DNA of 64,000 nt from Chitinophagaceae bacterium UBA1946 (GTDB taxonomy: Bacteria; Bacteroidota; Bacteroidia; Chitinophagales; Chitinophagaceae): contig DDEU01000088.1 of NCBI GenBank assembly GCA_002336815.1, positions 5,098-69,097 on the forward strand, read 5' to 3'. Below, one piece after another: positions 52,912 to 62,174 of the stretch; the first letter of the stretch is position 1, and every line of letters begins with the position of its first letter. The translations under genes and the position numbers were made by a program. The notes under the pieces are model-generated. The model was not told the DNA's origin, made no database searches, and saw nothing but the letters and a program-made list of their open reading frames with translations.

Positions 52912-52960
52912 AGTGAATCTGCCAGCATGCACCTGCTAACAATACTTCACTGATTTTTTT
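52912..52960 (+). terminator. Possible terminator between convergent genes
   Basis: AGTGAA (52912-52917) and TTCACT (52946-52951) enclose a smaller AGCA/TGCT hairpin, and T7 follows at 52954-52960. This could end the long plus-strand operon. The stem is short and its 3' arm overlaps the stop of the convergent kinase gene. Confidence 0.35.
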
Positions 52961-54476
52961 CCTGCAGTTCTGCAATCTTTGCAAATTCATCCCCCAGTTT
53001 ATTACTCAGGCTTTCGAATATTTCAAAGTATTTTATATAAGTATGATGATGATTTTCGCCGGGAGAATAACTATCAGCAATTTCGATCTGGCCAGCCGCC
53101 TCATCCAATGACTTGAATATCCCCATTTCTGTAGCGGCTAAAAGAAATGCGCCTGAACTTACACTGTTTGAATTCTTGGTTACATACACCTGCTTGTTAA
53201 ACATATCTGCGATCATTTGTGTGCAAAACGGAATGGTTGCAAAACTTCCATTTACAGAAAGTGCACTGATATTCCTGTGTTCGGCCAACATCTTTCCAAC
53301 ACTGTAAATTTCATACAATATGCCTTCAATAGTAGCTCTTATAAAATGCTCCCGCTCATGTTTAATATTTATTCCAAAGAACATGCCTCTTGCATCAGGA
53401 TTCCAGATGGGCGCCCGTTCCCCTAACAGGTAAGGCAAAAACAACAATCCACCGGAACCAATGGATACTTTGGTGGCTTCCTGCAGCAGGCTGTTCATAC
53501 AACTTTCCAGGTCATAGGCTGTCGCAAAATCACCGAATTGTTTTGCAAACCATTCAAACGTGCCTCCCCCACTGTTACTGGGACCGCCGCTTACAAAACA
53601 ATTTTCTGTGATCAAATAATTAAAGATCCTTTTCTTTTCATCATGCAGTATTTTGTTGCCGACAACTCTTACGGCACTGCTGTCTTCAATAGTAATGGTG
53701 GCTTTATCACTATTCCATATACCGGCGCCTAAAGTAGCAAGGCAACCATCGCTGGACCCGATGAGTATTTTAGTATCAGCGCTCAAACCCAATGAATTCT
53801 GGTACGCTTTTTTCAACGTGCCGGCAGTAGCAAATACCGGTACCAGTTGCGGTAATTTATCGGTAGTTATTCCCGCAAAATTGAGTGCCTCCTGCTCCCA
53901 GGTTACCTTGTGAATATTTAATATGCCGCTTGCACAAGCCAGGCTGTAATCTATCATATACTCTCCGGTTAGCTGGTGTATCACATAAGATTTAATAGAT
54001 AGAAATTTACCTGCCTGCAGGAATTTCTCCTGGTCATTATTTTTCATCCAGGCAATTTTCAGCATGGGAGACATGGGATGAAGCGGGGTACCGGTGCTGC
54101 TGTACATTGCATCTGCAATGGAAGATCCCTTTATTTCTATGGCCTCCTTTTTTGCACGGTTATCAGCCCATGTATATGCATTGCCCAAAGGAACACCATG
54201 TTTATCTACTGCAAGTGTACTATGCATAGAAGAGCTGAAACATACAGATGCCACTTTATATTTTTTTGGGTGAATTATTTCATTCATCAGATTTTTAAGC
54301 ACATATAACATGGTAATAAAAATCTGTTCAGGATCCTGCTCGCTATAATCAGGCTGGGTATGAAAAGTGGGATAATAACCCTTCATACTACCTATAGCAA
54401 TACCGTTAAGGCCAAAAGCAAATATCCTTACAGCATTGGTACCCAACTCTATGGTGATAATACATTTCATAAACAC
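52947..54476 (-). CDS. FGGY-family carbohydrate kinase (gluconokinase/xylulokinase-like)
   Basis: A 509-aa cytoplasmic sugar kinase. N-terminal phosphate-binding strand IITIELGTNAVRIFAFG, the catalytic-base region YTWADNRA, FLSIKSYVIHQLTGEYMIDY, nucleotide-binding ILIGSSDGCLATLGAGIWN, and RAPIWNPDARGMFFGI with GGLLFLPYLLGER. The sequence leans to gluconokinase-like FGGY kinases rather than to the xylulokinase at the left edge, but substrates in this family are hard to call. It lies 3 bp downstream of the AraC gene, so they form a two-gene operon, and converges on the oxidoreductase gene. ATG 54470 is an alternative start. Confidence 0.82.
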   Translation of the reverse strand: MFMKCIITIELGTNAVRIFAFGLNGIAIGSMKGYYPTFHTQPDYSEQDPEQIFITMLYVLKNLMNEIIHPKKYKVASVCFSSSMHSTLAVDKHGVPLGNAYTWADNRAKKEAIEIKGSSIADAMYSSTGTPLHPMSPMLKIAWMKNNDQEKFLQAGKFLSIKSYVIHQLTGEYMIDYSLACASGILNIHKVTWEQEALNFAGITTDKLPQLVPVFATAGTLKKAYQNSLGLSADTKILIGSSDGCLATLGAGIWNSDKATITIEDSSAVRVVGNKILHDEKKRIFNYLITENCFVSGGPSNSGGGTFEWFAKQFGDFATAYDLESCMNSLLQEATKVSIGSGGLLFLPYLLGERAPIWNPDARGMFFGINIKHEREHFIRATIEGILYEIYSVGKMLAEHRNISALSVNGSFATIPFCTQMIADMFNKQVYVTKNSNSVSSGAFLLAATEMGIFKSLDEAAGQIEIADSYSPGENHHHTYIKYFEIFESLSNKLGDEFAKIAELQEKNQ

Positions 54477-54479
54477 AAT

Positions 54480-55367
54480 TTATTCGTTATAAGAATTATT
54501 TTTCCTGAACTCCCCGGGTGTAAAGCCAGTGAGTTTTTTAAATGTTGTTGAAAAATGCTGAGATGAGTAAAACCCTGTATCAAAAGCGATATCAGTGATA
54601 CTCACCTGCGGCTTTTTTAATAGTTTAATGGCTTCTGAGATCCTGATATTGATAAGGTAATTTAAAGGAGTAAAGCCTGTATAGCTTTTTACCTTTTCGT
54701 TAAATAAAGTATTACCGAGTCCTGCCAATGCGGCCATTTCATCAACCGTCCATTGGTGTGCAATATCTTTACGCAAGGCATCATCCAGTTTCATAAATGT
54801 TTTATGAAAATCCCTGCCCGGATTGTTTTGCCGGGTAAGTTGTCTTGTTAGTAGTATAAACAACTCATCTATGTGATTATTCACCCTGGCAAAATAACCT
54901 ACCTCCTGGTTGGATAATTCCTGGTGAATACATTTTATTATCCTGCCTGCCTCATTTATTTTGGTTATTATAAGCGGGTTGCTCAACAATAAAATTTTGC
55001 TGATGGCTGTTATTTCATTGCCAGATAAACTACTCCACTTATCTAAAACAATTTCATCTGCATCTTTCAGATCGGCATTGATATGTAAAAAAGAAAATGA
55101 GCCAACTTCAAGCACAGCAGTACTGCTTCCAAATTCCTGTCCTGGTAAAATCATGGCAACATCACCAGGAAAAAGAATGTACTCGCCGTCGTGAATATAC
55201 CAATGAAACTTGCCATCCAAAACGTAGAAAAATTTAACCCCCTGCATTAAAACTTTTGGAAAAGCATTCAACTGGATGGAAGAATTTTTAATAACGCCCA
55301 ATTCAATAATGTGTGGAAATAAATTCAGTTCTTCAGAACTACCTTGTATCAGCACAAATTGATTCAT
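54480..55367 (-). CDS. AraC-family transcriptional regulator
   Basis: A 295-aa regulator. The N-terminal sensor half contains a cupin-like barrel (GKFHWYIHDGEYILFPGDVA). The C-terminal ~100 residues are the AraC HTH pair: WTVDEMAALAGLGNTLFNEK and ITDIAFDTGFYSSQHFSTTF, ending TGFTPGEFRKNN. It starts 183 bp from the divergent susC at 55551, so it is the natural candidate to control that transporter operon and its own kinase partner. It differs from the AraC protein at 316. Effector unknown. Confidence 0.87.
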   Translation of the reverse strand: MNQFVLIQGSSEELNLFPHIIELGVIKNSSIQLNAFPKVLMQGVKFFYVLDGKFHWYIHDGEYILFPGDVAMILPGQEFGSSTAVLEVGSFSFLHINADLKDADEIVLDKWSSLSGNEITAISKILLLSNPLIITKINEAGRIIKCIHQELSNQEVGYFARVNNHIDELFILLTRQLTRQNNPGRDFHKTFMKLDDALRKDIAHQWTVDEMAALAGLGNTLFNEKVKSYTGFTPLNYLINIRISEAIKLLKKPQVSITDIAFDTGFYSSQHFSTTFKKLTGFTPGEFRKNNSYNE

Positions 55368-55504
55368 ACAGCATTTTCTTATTTTACCTCCGATGTAAAA
55401 ACCAGGAAGTGGTAATTTAAAAATAAAGAAAAGATTTTAGTTTGTCCTTCTTGTATAAAATCCACCGTAGTTTATTATTGGAAGTCTGCGATTATTAATT
55501 ACAA

Positions 55505-55512
55505 TACGTTTG
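55505..55512 (+). promoter_or_regulatory. Bacteroidota -7 promoter element of second susC
   Basis: TACGTTTG fits the Bacteroidota -7 consensus TAnnTTTG exactly and lies 38 bp before the susC ATG. No good TTTG -33 box is at the expected 19-21 bp distance, so an activator such as the divergent AraC protein may be needed. Confidence 0.5.
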
Positions 55513-55550
55513 TCTTTAGAAACGATTTTTTTTACCAAACAATTTGCTAT

Positions 55551-58500
55551 ATGAATAAACTTACACACCCCAAACGGGCTTTCCATGTTCTTTTTATTTT
55601 ATTACTATGCATGTTATTCTCTTCATTTTCTTTTGGCCAAATGGTAACGGGAACGGTATCTGATGACAATAACAAAGTACTTTCTGGTGTAACCATATTG
55701 GTAAAGGGCACTAACAGGAGTGCAGTTACAGGTAATGATGGCAAATTCAGCATTACTGCCCGAAACGGAGAAAGCCTGGTTTTTACCTATGTAGGATTTG
55801 TTATGCAGGAAATTGCCATTGGTGACAAAAACAACCTGTCGGTGAGCATGGTTAAAAGTAAGCAGGGAGAGTTAGACGCAGTGGTGGTAACCGCTTTAGG
55901 CATCAGGCGCCAGGAAAGAAAATTGGGATACTCGGCAACGTCAGTTAAGGCAGACGATTTAGTAACAAACAGAACGAACAACGTTGGAGAATCGCTTGAG
56001 GGAAGAGTGGCAGGCCTCAATATCACGCCGCCATCTGCCGGTGCAGGTGCCAGTACACAGATACGGCTTCGGGGGCAGGTTGGCTTTTCCGGATCAACCA
56101 ATTCGCCACTCATTGTAGTAAATGGCCTTCCATTAGACCAGGGTGTGAGAAATGCAGAAGGCGGTGGAAACAGCCGTGACCAGGGAGATAACATGCAGGT
56201 AGTTAACCCGGATGATATTGAAAGCATGACCATACTGAAAGGATCAACTGCTTCTGCATTGTACGGTTCAAGAGCCGCTGCCGGTGCAATTATCATCACT
56301 ACTAAATCCGGTTCAAAAAATTCAGGCGTTGGTGTTGAATACACTTCCAGCTATACAACTCAAAACGCTTTGAATTACATGGACCAGTTTCAAACAGTGT
56401 ATGGCCAGGGTACCGGCGGCTTAAGGCCAACTTCTGCAGCCAGTGCTGCCGGCAGTGGCCAGTTTGGCTGGGGAGAAAAACTAGATGGTGCACCCACCCC
56501 TATTTTTGATGGTACACTACAAGCTTATTCTGCTTACGAAAACAGGCTTTTCGATTATCTACAAACAGGTTCAAACTTCACCAACACCGTTGCACTATCC
56601 GGCGGTGGAGCCAATGGAAGCTTCAGGGTATCTTTTTCCAATACTGATGCAAAAGGAATTGAGCCGAGGGATGAATACAAAAAGAAGATCTTCAATGCCG
56701 GGCTTAGTCACAACATTACAAAAAAACTAAAGTTATCTGTGAACATAAACTGGGCCAACGAAATACAAAAAAATCCACCGCAGATTGGCGTGCAGGGTGC
56801 AGGGTCTATGAATTTTTTTACCAGGCTTGCTATTTCCACTCCTTCGTCAGCTTTCAAAAATAGTGCAGTCAATCCCACTACCGGAACAGAGGCTCAAACT
56901 ACCGGGTTTCAAGGCACCATACTCAATCCGTATTATGCCATTCAAGCTGGTCAGAACTGGGTTAACAACAGGGACAGGATACTGGGAACTGCCACCTTAA
57001 GATATGATTTTACAGACTGGCTTTATATCATGGGAAGGTATAATTATAATTACACTGTTTCAACAAACGAAAACAATGTACCCTACGGTATTGGAACCAG
57101 CGTAGCTACCAATGCAGATGGAACATACAAAGGAAGTTACAATATATCTCAGGGAAAAGGAACTGAGGTGAACGCAGACTTTTTGCTTGGCGGAAATAAA
57201 GAGTTTGGCAAATTTTCTGTTGAAGCCAGTGTTGGTGGCAATACCTATACATCCGAAGGCAATAGTTTAAACCAGACCACCAGTAACTTTATTGTTAAAA
57301 ACCTGTATTCCGTTGCAAACGGAAACGTTAAGTCTCAAAGTTATACTTATGGAAAAAGAAGAGTGAATTCTTTATATGGGTTAATGGAATTGGGATATAA
57401 CCGCATGCTTTATATCAATCTTACCGGCAGAGAAGATTGGTTCTCCGTTTATAATCCTAAGAACAATAAAGTTTTTTATCCTTCAGCATCCGCCAGTTTT
57501 GTTTTCTCTGAATTATTGCCCAAACAGCAATGGCTCAATTTCGGAAAGTTAAGGGTTGCCTGGGCAAGTACCGGCAGCGCCAATGGTGTTGATACCTATG
57601 AGGGTATTCTCAATTATTTGATTGCACCCAATAATTTTAATAACCAGGCCACTGCAACAATTGATGGCGCAAATGCACCCAATGCACTATTAACACCTTT
57701 TAAAGCTGATGAAAAAGAAATAGGACTCGAATTGAGAATGTTCAATAACAGGGTTCGTTTTGACATCTCGGCCTTTAAGAAAATAACCACCGACCAGGTA
57801 TTACCTGTAACTGTTTCCAACGCATCAGGCTATACGGGCACAAAGGATAACCTGGCGTCATTGAGGAATAGCGGTATTGAAACCATGATTGAAGTGGTGC
57901 CGGTAAAAAAGCGCAACTTTACCTGGACCAGTTCCTGGAATAATTCATTCCTCTCTACAAAAGTGCTTGCTATTTCACCAGGAGTAACCGATTTTCTTTT
58001 ATTAAACTTTAACTCAACAGGTAACGAATTTCTTGGACAAATACGTTACACGGCAGGGTTAGCGATGAATCAATTATACACAAGAACCTATTTGAGAGAT
58101 AATACCGGCAATATCCTGTTAACAGATGCCGGCCGGTTGATCGCTACACCGGACTACAAGCCTGTAGGCAGTTCCATCCCTAAGTTCACAGGTGGCTGGG
58201 TAAATAGTTTCTCTCATAAAAATCTAACGGTTTCCATATTCATCGATTATAAATTCGGTGCAAAAGTGCTGTCAGGCACAGCATTGAATATGTTAAGGCA
58301 GGGCTTGTCTGTAGCTTCACTGGCTGGCCGCAAAGATGGCGAGACCGGGCTTGTATTCCCGGGGGTTATTCAATCAACAGGGCGGCCAAATGATGTAGCT
58401 GTGACTAACCTGCAGGCTTTTTATGCAGACTACAGGAACCTCCAGATCGGGGATCCATTCATTTTCAAATCAGATTTTGTAAAGTTGAGAAATATATCTG

Positions 58501-58724
58501 TAGCGTATAATTTTACCAGCCTTGTAAATAAGCTATCCTATCTTAAATTCTTTAAGGGACTTACCTTATCAGCCTCTGTACGCAACGTGGCAATATTGCA
58601 TAAAGACCTTCCCGGTCTCGATCCTGAAGCCATTCAATCTTCCGGGGATATAAGGTCTGGTTACGAAAATGCGGCGCTGCCAACAACCCGTAGTTATAAT
58701 TTAAGTTTAAATGTAAAATTCTAA
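55551..58724 (+). CDS. susC: SusC/RagA TonB-dependent transporter (second)
   Basis: A 1057-aa outer-membrane transporter. Signal peptide ends SSFSFGQ. The mature protein starts directly with the carboxypeptidase-regulatory-like domain (VTGTVSDDNNKVLSGVTILV), then plug signatures VVVTALGIRRQERKLGYSAT and ILKGSTASALYGSRAAAGAI, then the barrel ending SLNVKF. It has no STN domain, so it is not a sigma/anti-sigma transducer, unlike the SusC at 7605. This fits control by the divergent AraC protein. The partner susD follows after 5 bp. Substrate is likely another glycan fragment or free oligosaccharide from the same plant material. Confidence 0.94.
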   Translation: MNKLTHPKRAFHVLFILLLCMLFSSFSFGQMVTGTVSDDNNKVLSGVTILVKGTNRSAVTGNDGKFSITARNGESLVFTYVGFVMQEIAIGDKNNLSVSMVKSKQGELDAVVVTALGIRRQERKLGYSATSVKADDLVTNRTNNVGESLEGRVAGLNITPPSAGAGASTQIRLRGQVGFSGSTNSPLIVVNGLPLDQGVRNAEGGGNSRDQGDNMQVVNPDDIESMTILKGSTASALYGSRAAAGAIIITTKSGSKNSGVGVEYTSSYTTQNALNYMDQFQTVYGQGTGGLRPTSAASAAGSGQFGWGEKLDGAPTPIFDGTLQAYSAYENRLFDYLQTGSNFTNTVALSGGGANGSFRVSFSNTDAKGIEPRDEYKKKIFNAGLSHNITKKLKLSVNINWANEIQKNPPQIGVQGAGSMNFFTRLAISTPSSAFKNSAVNPTTGTEAQTTGFQGTILNPYYAIQAGQNWVNNRDRILGTATLRYDFTDWLYIMGRYNYNYTVSTNENNVPYGIGTSVATNADGTYKGSYNISQGKGTEVNADFLLGGNKEFGKFSVEASVGGNTYTSEGNSLNQTTSNFIVKNLYSVANGNVKSQSYTYGKRRVNSLYGLMELGYNRMLYINLTGREDWFSVYNPKNNKVFYPSASASFVFSELLPKQQWLNFGKLRVAWASTGSANGVDTYEGILNYLIAPNNFNNQATATIDGANAPNALLTPFKADEKEIGLELRMFNNRVRFDISAFKKITTDQVLPVTVSNASGYTGTKDNLASLRNSGIETMIEVVPVKKRNFTWTSSWNNSFLSTKVLAISPGVTDFLLLNFNSTGNEFLGQIRYTAGLAMNQLYTRTYLRDNTGNILLTDAGRLIATPDYKPVGSSIPKFTGGWVNSFSHKNLTVSIFIDYKFGAKVLSGTALNMLRQGLSVASLAGRKDGETGLVFPGVIQSTGRPNDVAVTNLQAFYADYRNLQIGDPFIFKSDFVKLRNISVAYNFTSLVNKLSYLKFFKGLTLSASVRNVAILHKDLPGLDPEAIQSSGDIRSGYENAALPTTRSYNLSLNVKF

Positions 58725-58729
58725 TTTTT

Positions 58730-60325
58730 ATGAGAAAAATAATATACGTCATAACCCTTAGCAGCAGCATATTCCTGTTTGCAGGATGCGCTAAGGATTT
58801 TGTAAAGATCAATACCAACCCGTACGCTGTAACATCAATAGACCCGGCACTGCTGCTTGCAGGTGCACAACGTTCTTTTAACGGAACCGGTTGGGAAACA
58901 GAAAATACCATTGTGCAGCAATTTGTAAATCCATTTAATGCCGGTGCCACTCTCGGCCCCAACTTTAATGCGGATATCGACAACTTTAATAATGCAAGAT
59001 GGGAAGCCAGTTATGTTGGTACTGCTCCATTGAATAATCCTACAACCGGGGGGCTTAAAAACCTGGTGCAGGCTTTGGCAAATCTAAACGGTAGCAGCAA
59101 CACTGTTAATTTAAAAAGCATGATAAGGATATGGAAAGCGTATGCATTTATGAACCTCGTTGACACCTATGGAGATGTTCCTTATTTTGATGCAGGCAAA
59201 GCCTATACGGATGGTATTTTTTATCCTAAATACGACGATGATGCAGCCATTTATGCCGACATTGAGAAAGAGCTCAGGGAAGCCACTGCCGCACTGGATC
59301 CTGCTGGAGATTATGTTTCCGCAGACCTTTTCTTTGGATTGCATGCTGCTATTCCTGTTACAACAGTTAGTGCACAGGCCACACAGTGGAAAAAATTAGG
59401 CAATTCATTGTTGCTGAGATTAGGGATGCGGTATTCCAAAGTTAATCCAACAAAAGCGCAGGCACTTGTTGTGGAAGCATTCAACGGTGGTGTAATGACA
59501 TCCAATGCCGATAATGTATTTGTAAAATACGATGGAACCATTGCCACCAATGTGGCTAATGTGAATTTGGTAAACAACAATCCCAGGTTCTATTATGTGG
59601 CTGAGCCTTTTGTAAATCAACTGAAGTCAACCAACGATCCCCGCAGTGGTTTTATAATGGCAAAATTTGCAGATCCCAATAGTCCCTTAGGTGATGCAAA
59701 TCCCGATCTCTCTATCGCAAACCAGTATGGCGTTCCGGTAGGTGTGCTCAGTGATGCACTTGCGCATCCGCCCTACCGTGGATTAAGAGGTGGAGGATAT
59801 GACTACTCCCAGCTCAATGTAAAAATAGTAGCATCGCAAACCGCTCCCACTTTTTGGGTAACTTTTGCTCAAACATCTTTGCTGCTGGCTGAAGCAGCAA
59901 AAAGAGGCTGGATCCCGGGTGGCGATGGCGGGGCTCAAACATATTACGAAGCCGGTATAATAGCAGATATAGACAGCTACACACAATATCCAAATGGAAC
60001 TTCAGTACCTGGCGCTGATAAAACTGCCTATCTGAATGATCCCGCCGTAGCTTACAATGCCACGGATGCCCTTGAATTGATCGCCACCCAATACTGGATA
60101 GCCAACATCACAATGGGCACAGAAGCCTGGGCGAATTTCAGAAGAACAGGTTTCCCGGTTTTAAGCCCCAATCTTTTTAACAATGATCTTAATGGAGGCT
60201 TCATCAGGAGATTATCTTACCCTGACTATGAATCATCCAACAACAAGAGCAATTATTTTGCGGCAGTGCAGGCCATTGGGGGTACAGACAATTTAACTAC
60301 CAGGATATTTTGGGATACACCATAG
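58730..60325 (+). CDS. susD: SusD-like nutrient-binding lipoprotein (SusD_2 type)
   Basis: A 531-aa outer-membrane lipoprotein. Signal peptide MRKIIYVITLSSSIFLFAGC with lipobox Cys20. The following KDFVKINTNPYAVTSIDPAL and LLAGAQRSF are hallmarks of the SusD-like type 2 family, which differs from the classical SusD at 6043. MIRIWKAYAFMNLVDTYGDV with PYFDAGKAY is the TPR region. LLAEAAKRGW lies near the end. It pairs with the susC 5 bp upstream. A hairpin with a T run follows at 60465-60496. Confidence 0.92.
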   Translation: MRKIIYVITLSSSIFLFAGCAKDFVKINTNPYAVTSIDPALLLAGAQRSFNGTGWETENTIVQQFVNPFNAGATLGPNFNADIDNFNNARWEASYVGTAPLNNPTTGGLKNLVQALANLNGSSNTVNLKSMIRIWKAYAFMNLVDTYGDVPYFDAGKAYTDGIFYPKYDDDAAIYADIEKELREATAALDPAGDYVSADLFFGLHAAIPVTTVSAQATQWKKLGNSLLLRLGMRYSKVNPTKAQALVVEAFNGGVMTSNADNVFVKYDGTIATNVANVNLVNNNPRFYYVAEPFVNQLKSTNDPRSGFIMAKFADPNSPLGDANPDLSIANQYGVPVGVLSDALAHPPYRGLRGGGYDYSQLNVKIVASQTAPTFWVTFAQTSLLLAEAAKRGWIPGGDGGAQTYYEAGIIADIDSYTQYPNGTSVPGADKTAYLNDPAVAYNATDALELIATQYWIANITMGTEAWANFRRTGFPVLSPNLFNNDLNGGFIRRLSYPDYESSNNKSNYFAAVQAIGGTDNLTTRIFWDTP

Positions 60326-60464
60326 TTATTTTCTTTAATAACGTTTTTCAACCCCGGTAACAGTAATTTGAGCTAAGGATGGTATGCATAATGCAGACCA
60401 GGTAAGGTCAATGTATTTGTCTATTATTTCATAAAAAATAAGCAGCAGTTTTTTTCATATGCAT

Positions 60465-60496
60465 AAGACCTTTTGTATCTACATCAGGTCTTTTTT
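60465..60496 (+). terminator. Rho-independent terminator after second susD
   Basis: AAGACCT (60465-60471) pairs perfectly with AGGTCTT (60486-60492) around a 14-nt loop, and a T6 run (60491-60496) overlaps the end of the stem. It lies 139 bp after susD and 48 bp before the aldehyde dehydrogenase gene, so the latter may be attenuated or have its own promoter. Confidence 0.6.
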
Positions 60497-60544
60497 AAAT
60501 AACAAAAACAAGCTATCTCTGTATAACGAAAGAAAGAAAAATAC

Positions 60545-62131
60545 ATGAAACAACAACTGCAGATCATAGGTTTTGAGAATTCCGGCGCAGGAAACGAGAT
60601 CTTTTATTCATTTAACCCGGCAAAACAGATCAACAACAATTATAGTTTTTTAAAAGCTACTACTGGTGAAATAAACCGGGCGGTTGAAAAAGCAGCAACA
60701 GCCTTCCAGGTATACAGGAAAAAAAGCGGCGCAGCAAAAGCCATTTTTTTAACTGCAATTGCCAATGGTATATTGAATAGTGGTGATGAGCTGGTGACTG
60801 TTTGCTGTGATGAAACAGGATTGCCTTCAGCAAGAATTGAGGGAGAAAGAATGCGAACGGTTAACCAGTTAAAAATGTTTGCAGCATTATTACAAGAGGG
60901 CTCCTGGGTAGATGCAAGGATTGATACGGCGTTACCGGACAGGACTCCATTACCAAAACCTGACCTGAGGTTTATGCACATACCGCTTGGGCCGGTAGTG
61001 ATTTTTGGCGCCAGTAATTTTCCCCTCGCATTTTCTGTTGCCGGCGGTGACACTGCTTCTGCCCTTGCTGCTGGTTGCCCGGTAGTTTTAAAAGCTCATC
61101 CGGCTCATCCTGCAACATCGGCCATCATCGGTAAAATAATACAAACTGCAGCTCAACATACCAATGTTCCCGATGGCGTTTTTTCATTGCTCTTTGATAG
61201 TGGCATAGAGGTGGGTTTACAGTTAGTAAAGCATCCTATGATAAAAGCCGTTGGCTTTACCGGCTCTTATAATGCTGGTAAAGCATTGTATGATGCAGCA
61301 GTGAGCAGGCCGGAACCAATACCGGTATATGCAGAAATGGGCAGTACAAATCCTGTTTTTATTTTACCACAGGTGATGGAAGAGCGGGGTGATGAAATAG
61401 CTGCTGCCTATTCGGCGGCGGTAACACTTGGCGTCGGTCAATTTTGTACCAACCCCGGCATACTCATCTATCAAAACAAGGAGGATCATTTTAAGCAATC
61501 GCTCCAATCTGCCTTTCAAAAAACAACAGGCGGCGTAATGCTTACACCCAATATTTTAAACGCCTATAATAATGGCCTGCAAAAACAACTGGCTGTTTCC
61601 GGGGTTGAGCAGCTGGCCGGATCTTCGTCACAAACAACCACTCCAGGTAACACAGCAGTGCCTGTATTGTTAACAACTGGAAACAGCACCTTCAACAGCA
61701 ATGCTCTTTTAAGTGAAGAAGTTTTTGGCCCTTCCAGTATGGTAGTTGCTGTAGCTTCAAAAAAAGAAATGCTTGAGATCGCAGCAAACCTGTCCGGGCA
61801 TTTAACTGCCACGGTGCATGGCACCGAAGAAGAATTGATAGCCTATAAAGAATTGCTGGATATACTGGAGCAAAAAGCAGGAAGGGTAATAGTAAATGGG
61901 TTTCCCACTGGTGTGGAAGTTTGCAGTGCCATGGTGCATGGCGGCCCCTTTCCTTCTACAACAGACAGTAAAACAACCTCTGTAGGCACGGCAGCCATTT
62001 ATCGCTTTACACGGCCGGTTTGTTACCAGAACATGCCGCAACAGTTGCTGCCGGCCGAATTGAAAAATGAGAACAGTTTGCATATTTCCCGGTTAATTAA
62101 TGGAGAAAGAACAAATAACGGTATCGTATAG
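60545..62131 (+). CDS. Aldehyde dehydrogenase, alpha-ketoglutarate-semialdehyde type
   Basis: A 528-aa cytoplasmic NAD(P)-dependent aldehyde dehydrogenase. Catalytic Glu264 in YAEMGSTNPVFILP and Cys301 in GVGQFCTNPG are present. Cofactor region VGFTGSYNAGKALYDAAVSR. The FCTNPG active-site form is typical of alpha-ketoglutaric-semialdehyde dehydrogenases. These enzymes make 2-oxoglutarate at the end of the non-phosphorylating pentose (Weimberg-type) and uronate or hydroxyproline routes. The neighbouring sugar-acid dehydratase supports the pentose route. No signal peptide. 43 bp separate the two genes. Confidence 0.85.
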   Translation: MKQQLQIIGFENSGAGNEIFYSFNPAKQINNNYSFLKATTGEINRAVEKAATAFQVYRKKSGAAKAIFLTAIANGILNSGDELVTVCCDETGLPSARIEGERMRTVNQLKMFAALLQEGSWVDARIDTALPDRTPLPKPDLRFMHIPLGPVVIFGASNFPLAFSVAGGDTASALAAGCPVVLKAHPAHPATSAIIGKIIQTAAQHTNVPDGVFSLLFDSGIEVGLQLVKHPMIKAVGFTGSYNAGKALYDAAVSRPEPIPVYAEMGSTNPVFILPQVMEERGDEIAAAYSAAVTLGVGQFCTNPGILIYQNKEDHFKQSLQSAFQKTTGGVMLTPNILNAYNNGLQKQLAVSGVEQLAGSSSQTTTPGNTAVPVLLTTGNSTFNSNALLSEEVFGPSSMVVAVASKKEMLEIAANLSGHLTATVHGTEEELIAYKELLDILEQKAGRVIVNGFPTGVEVCSAMVHGGPFPSTTDSKTTSVGTAAIYRFTRPVCYQNMPQQLLPAELKNENSLHISRLINGERTNNGIV

Positions 62132-62174
62132 CTTATTTTAAATTGCAGGAAATATATTTTAAAAATATTCTGAG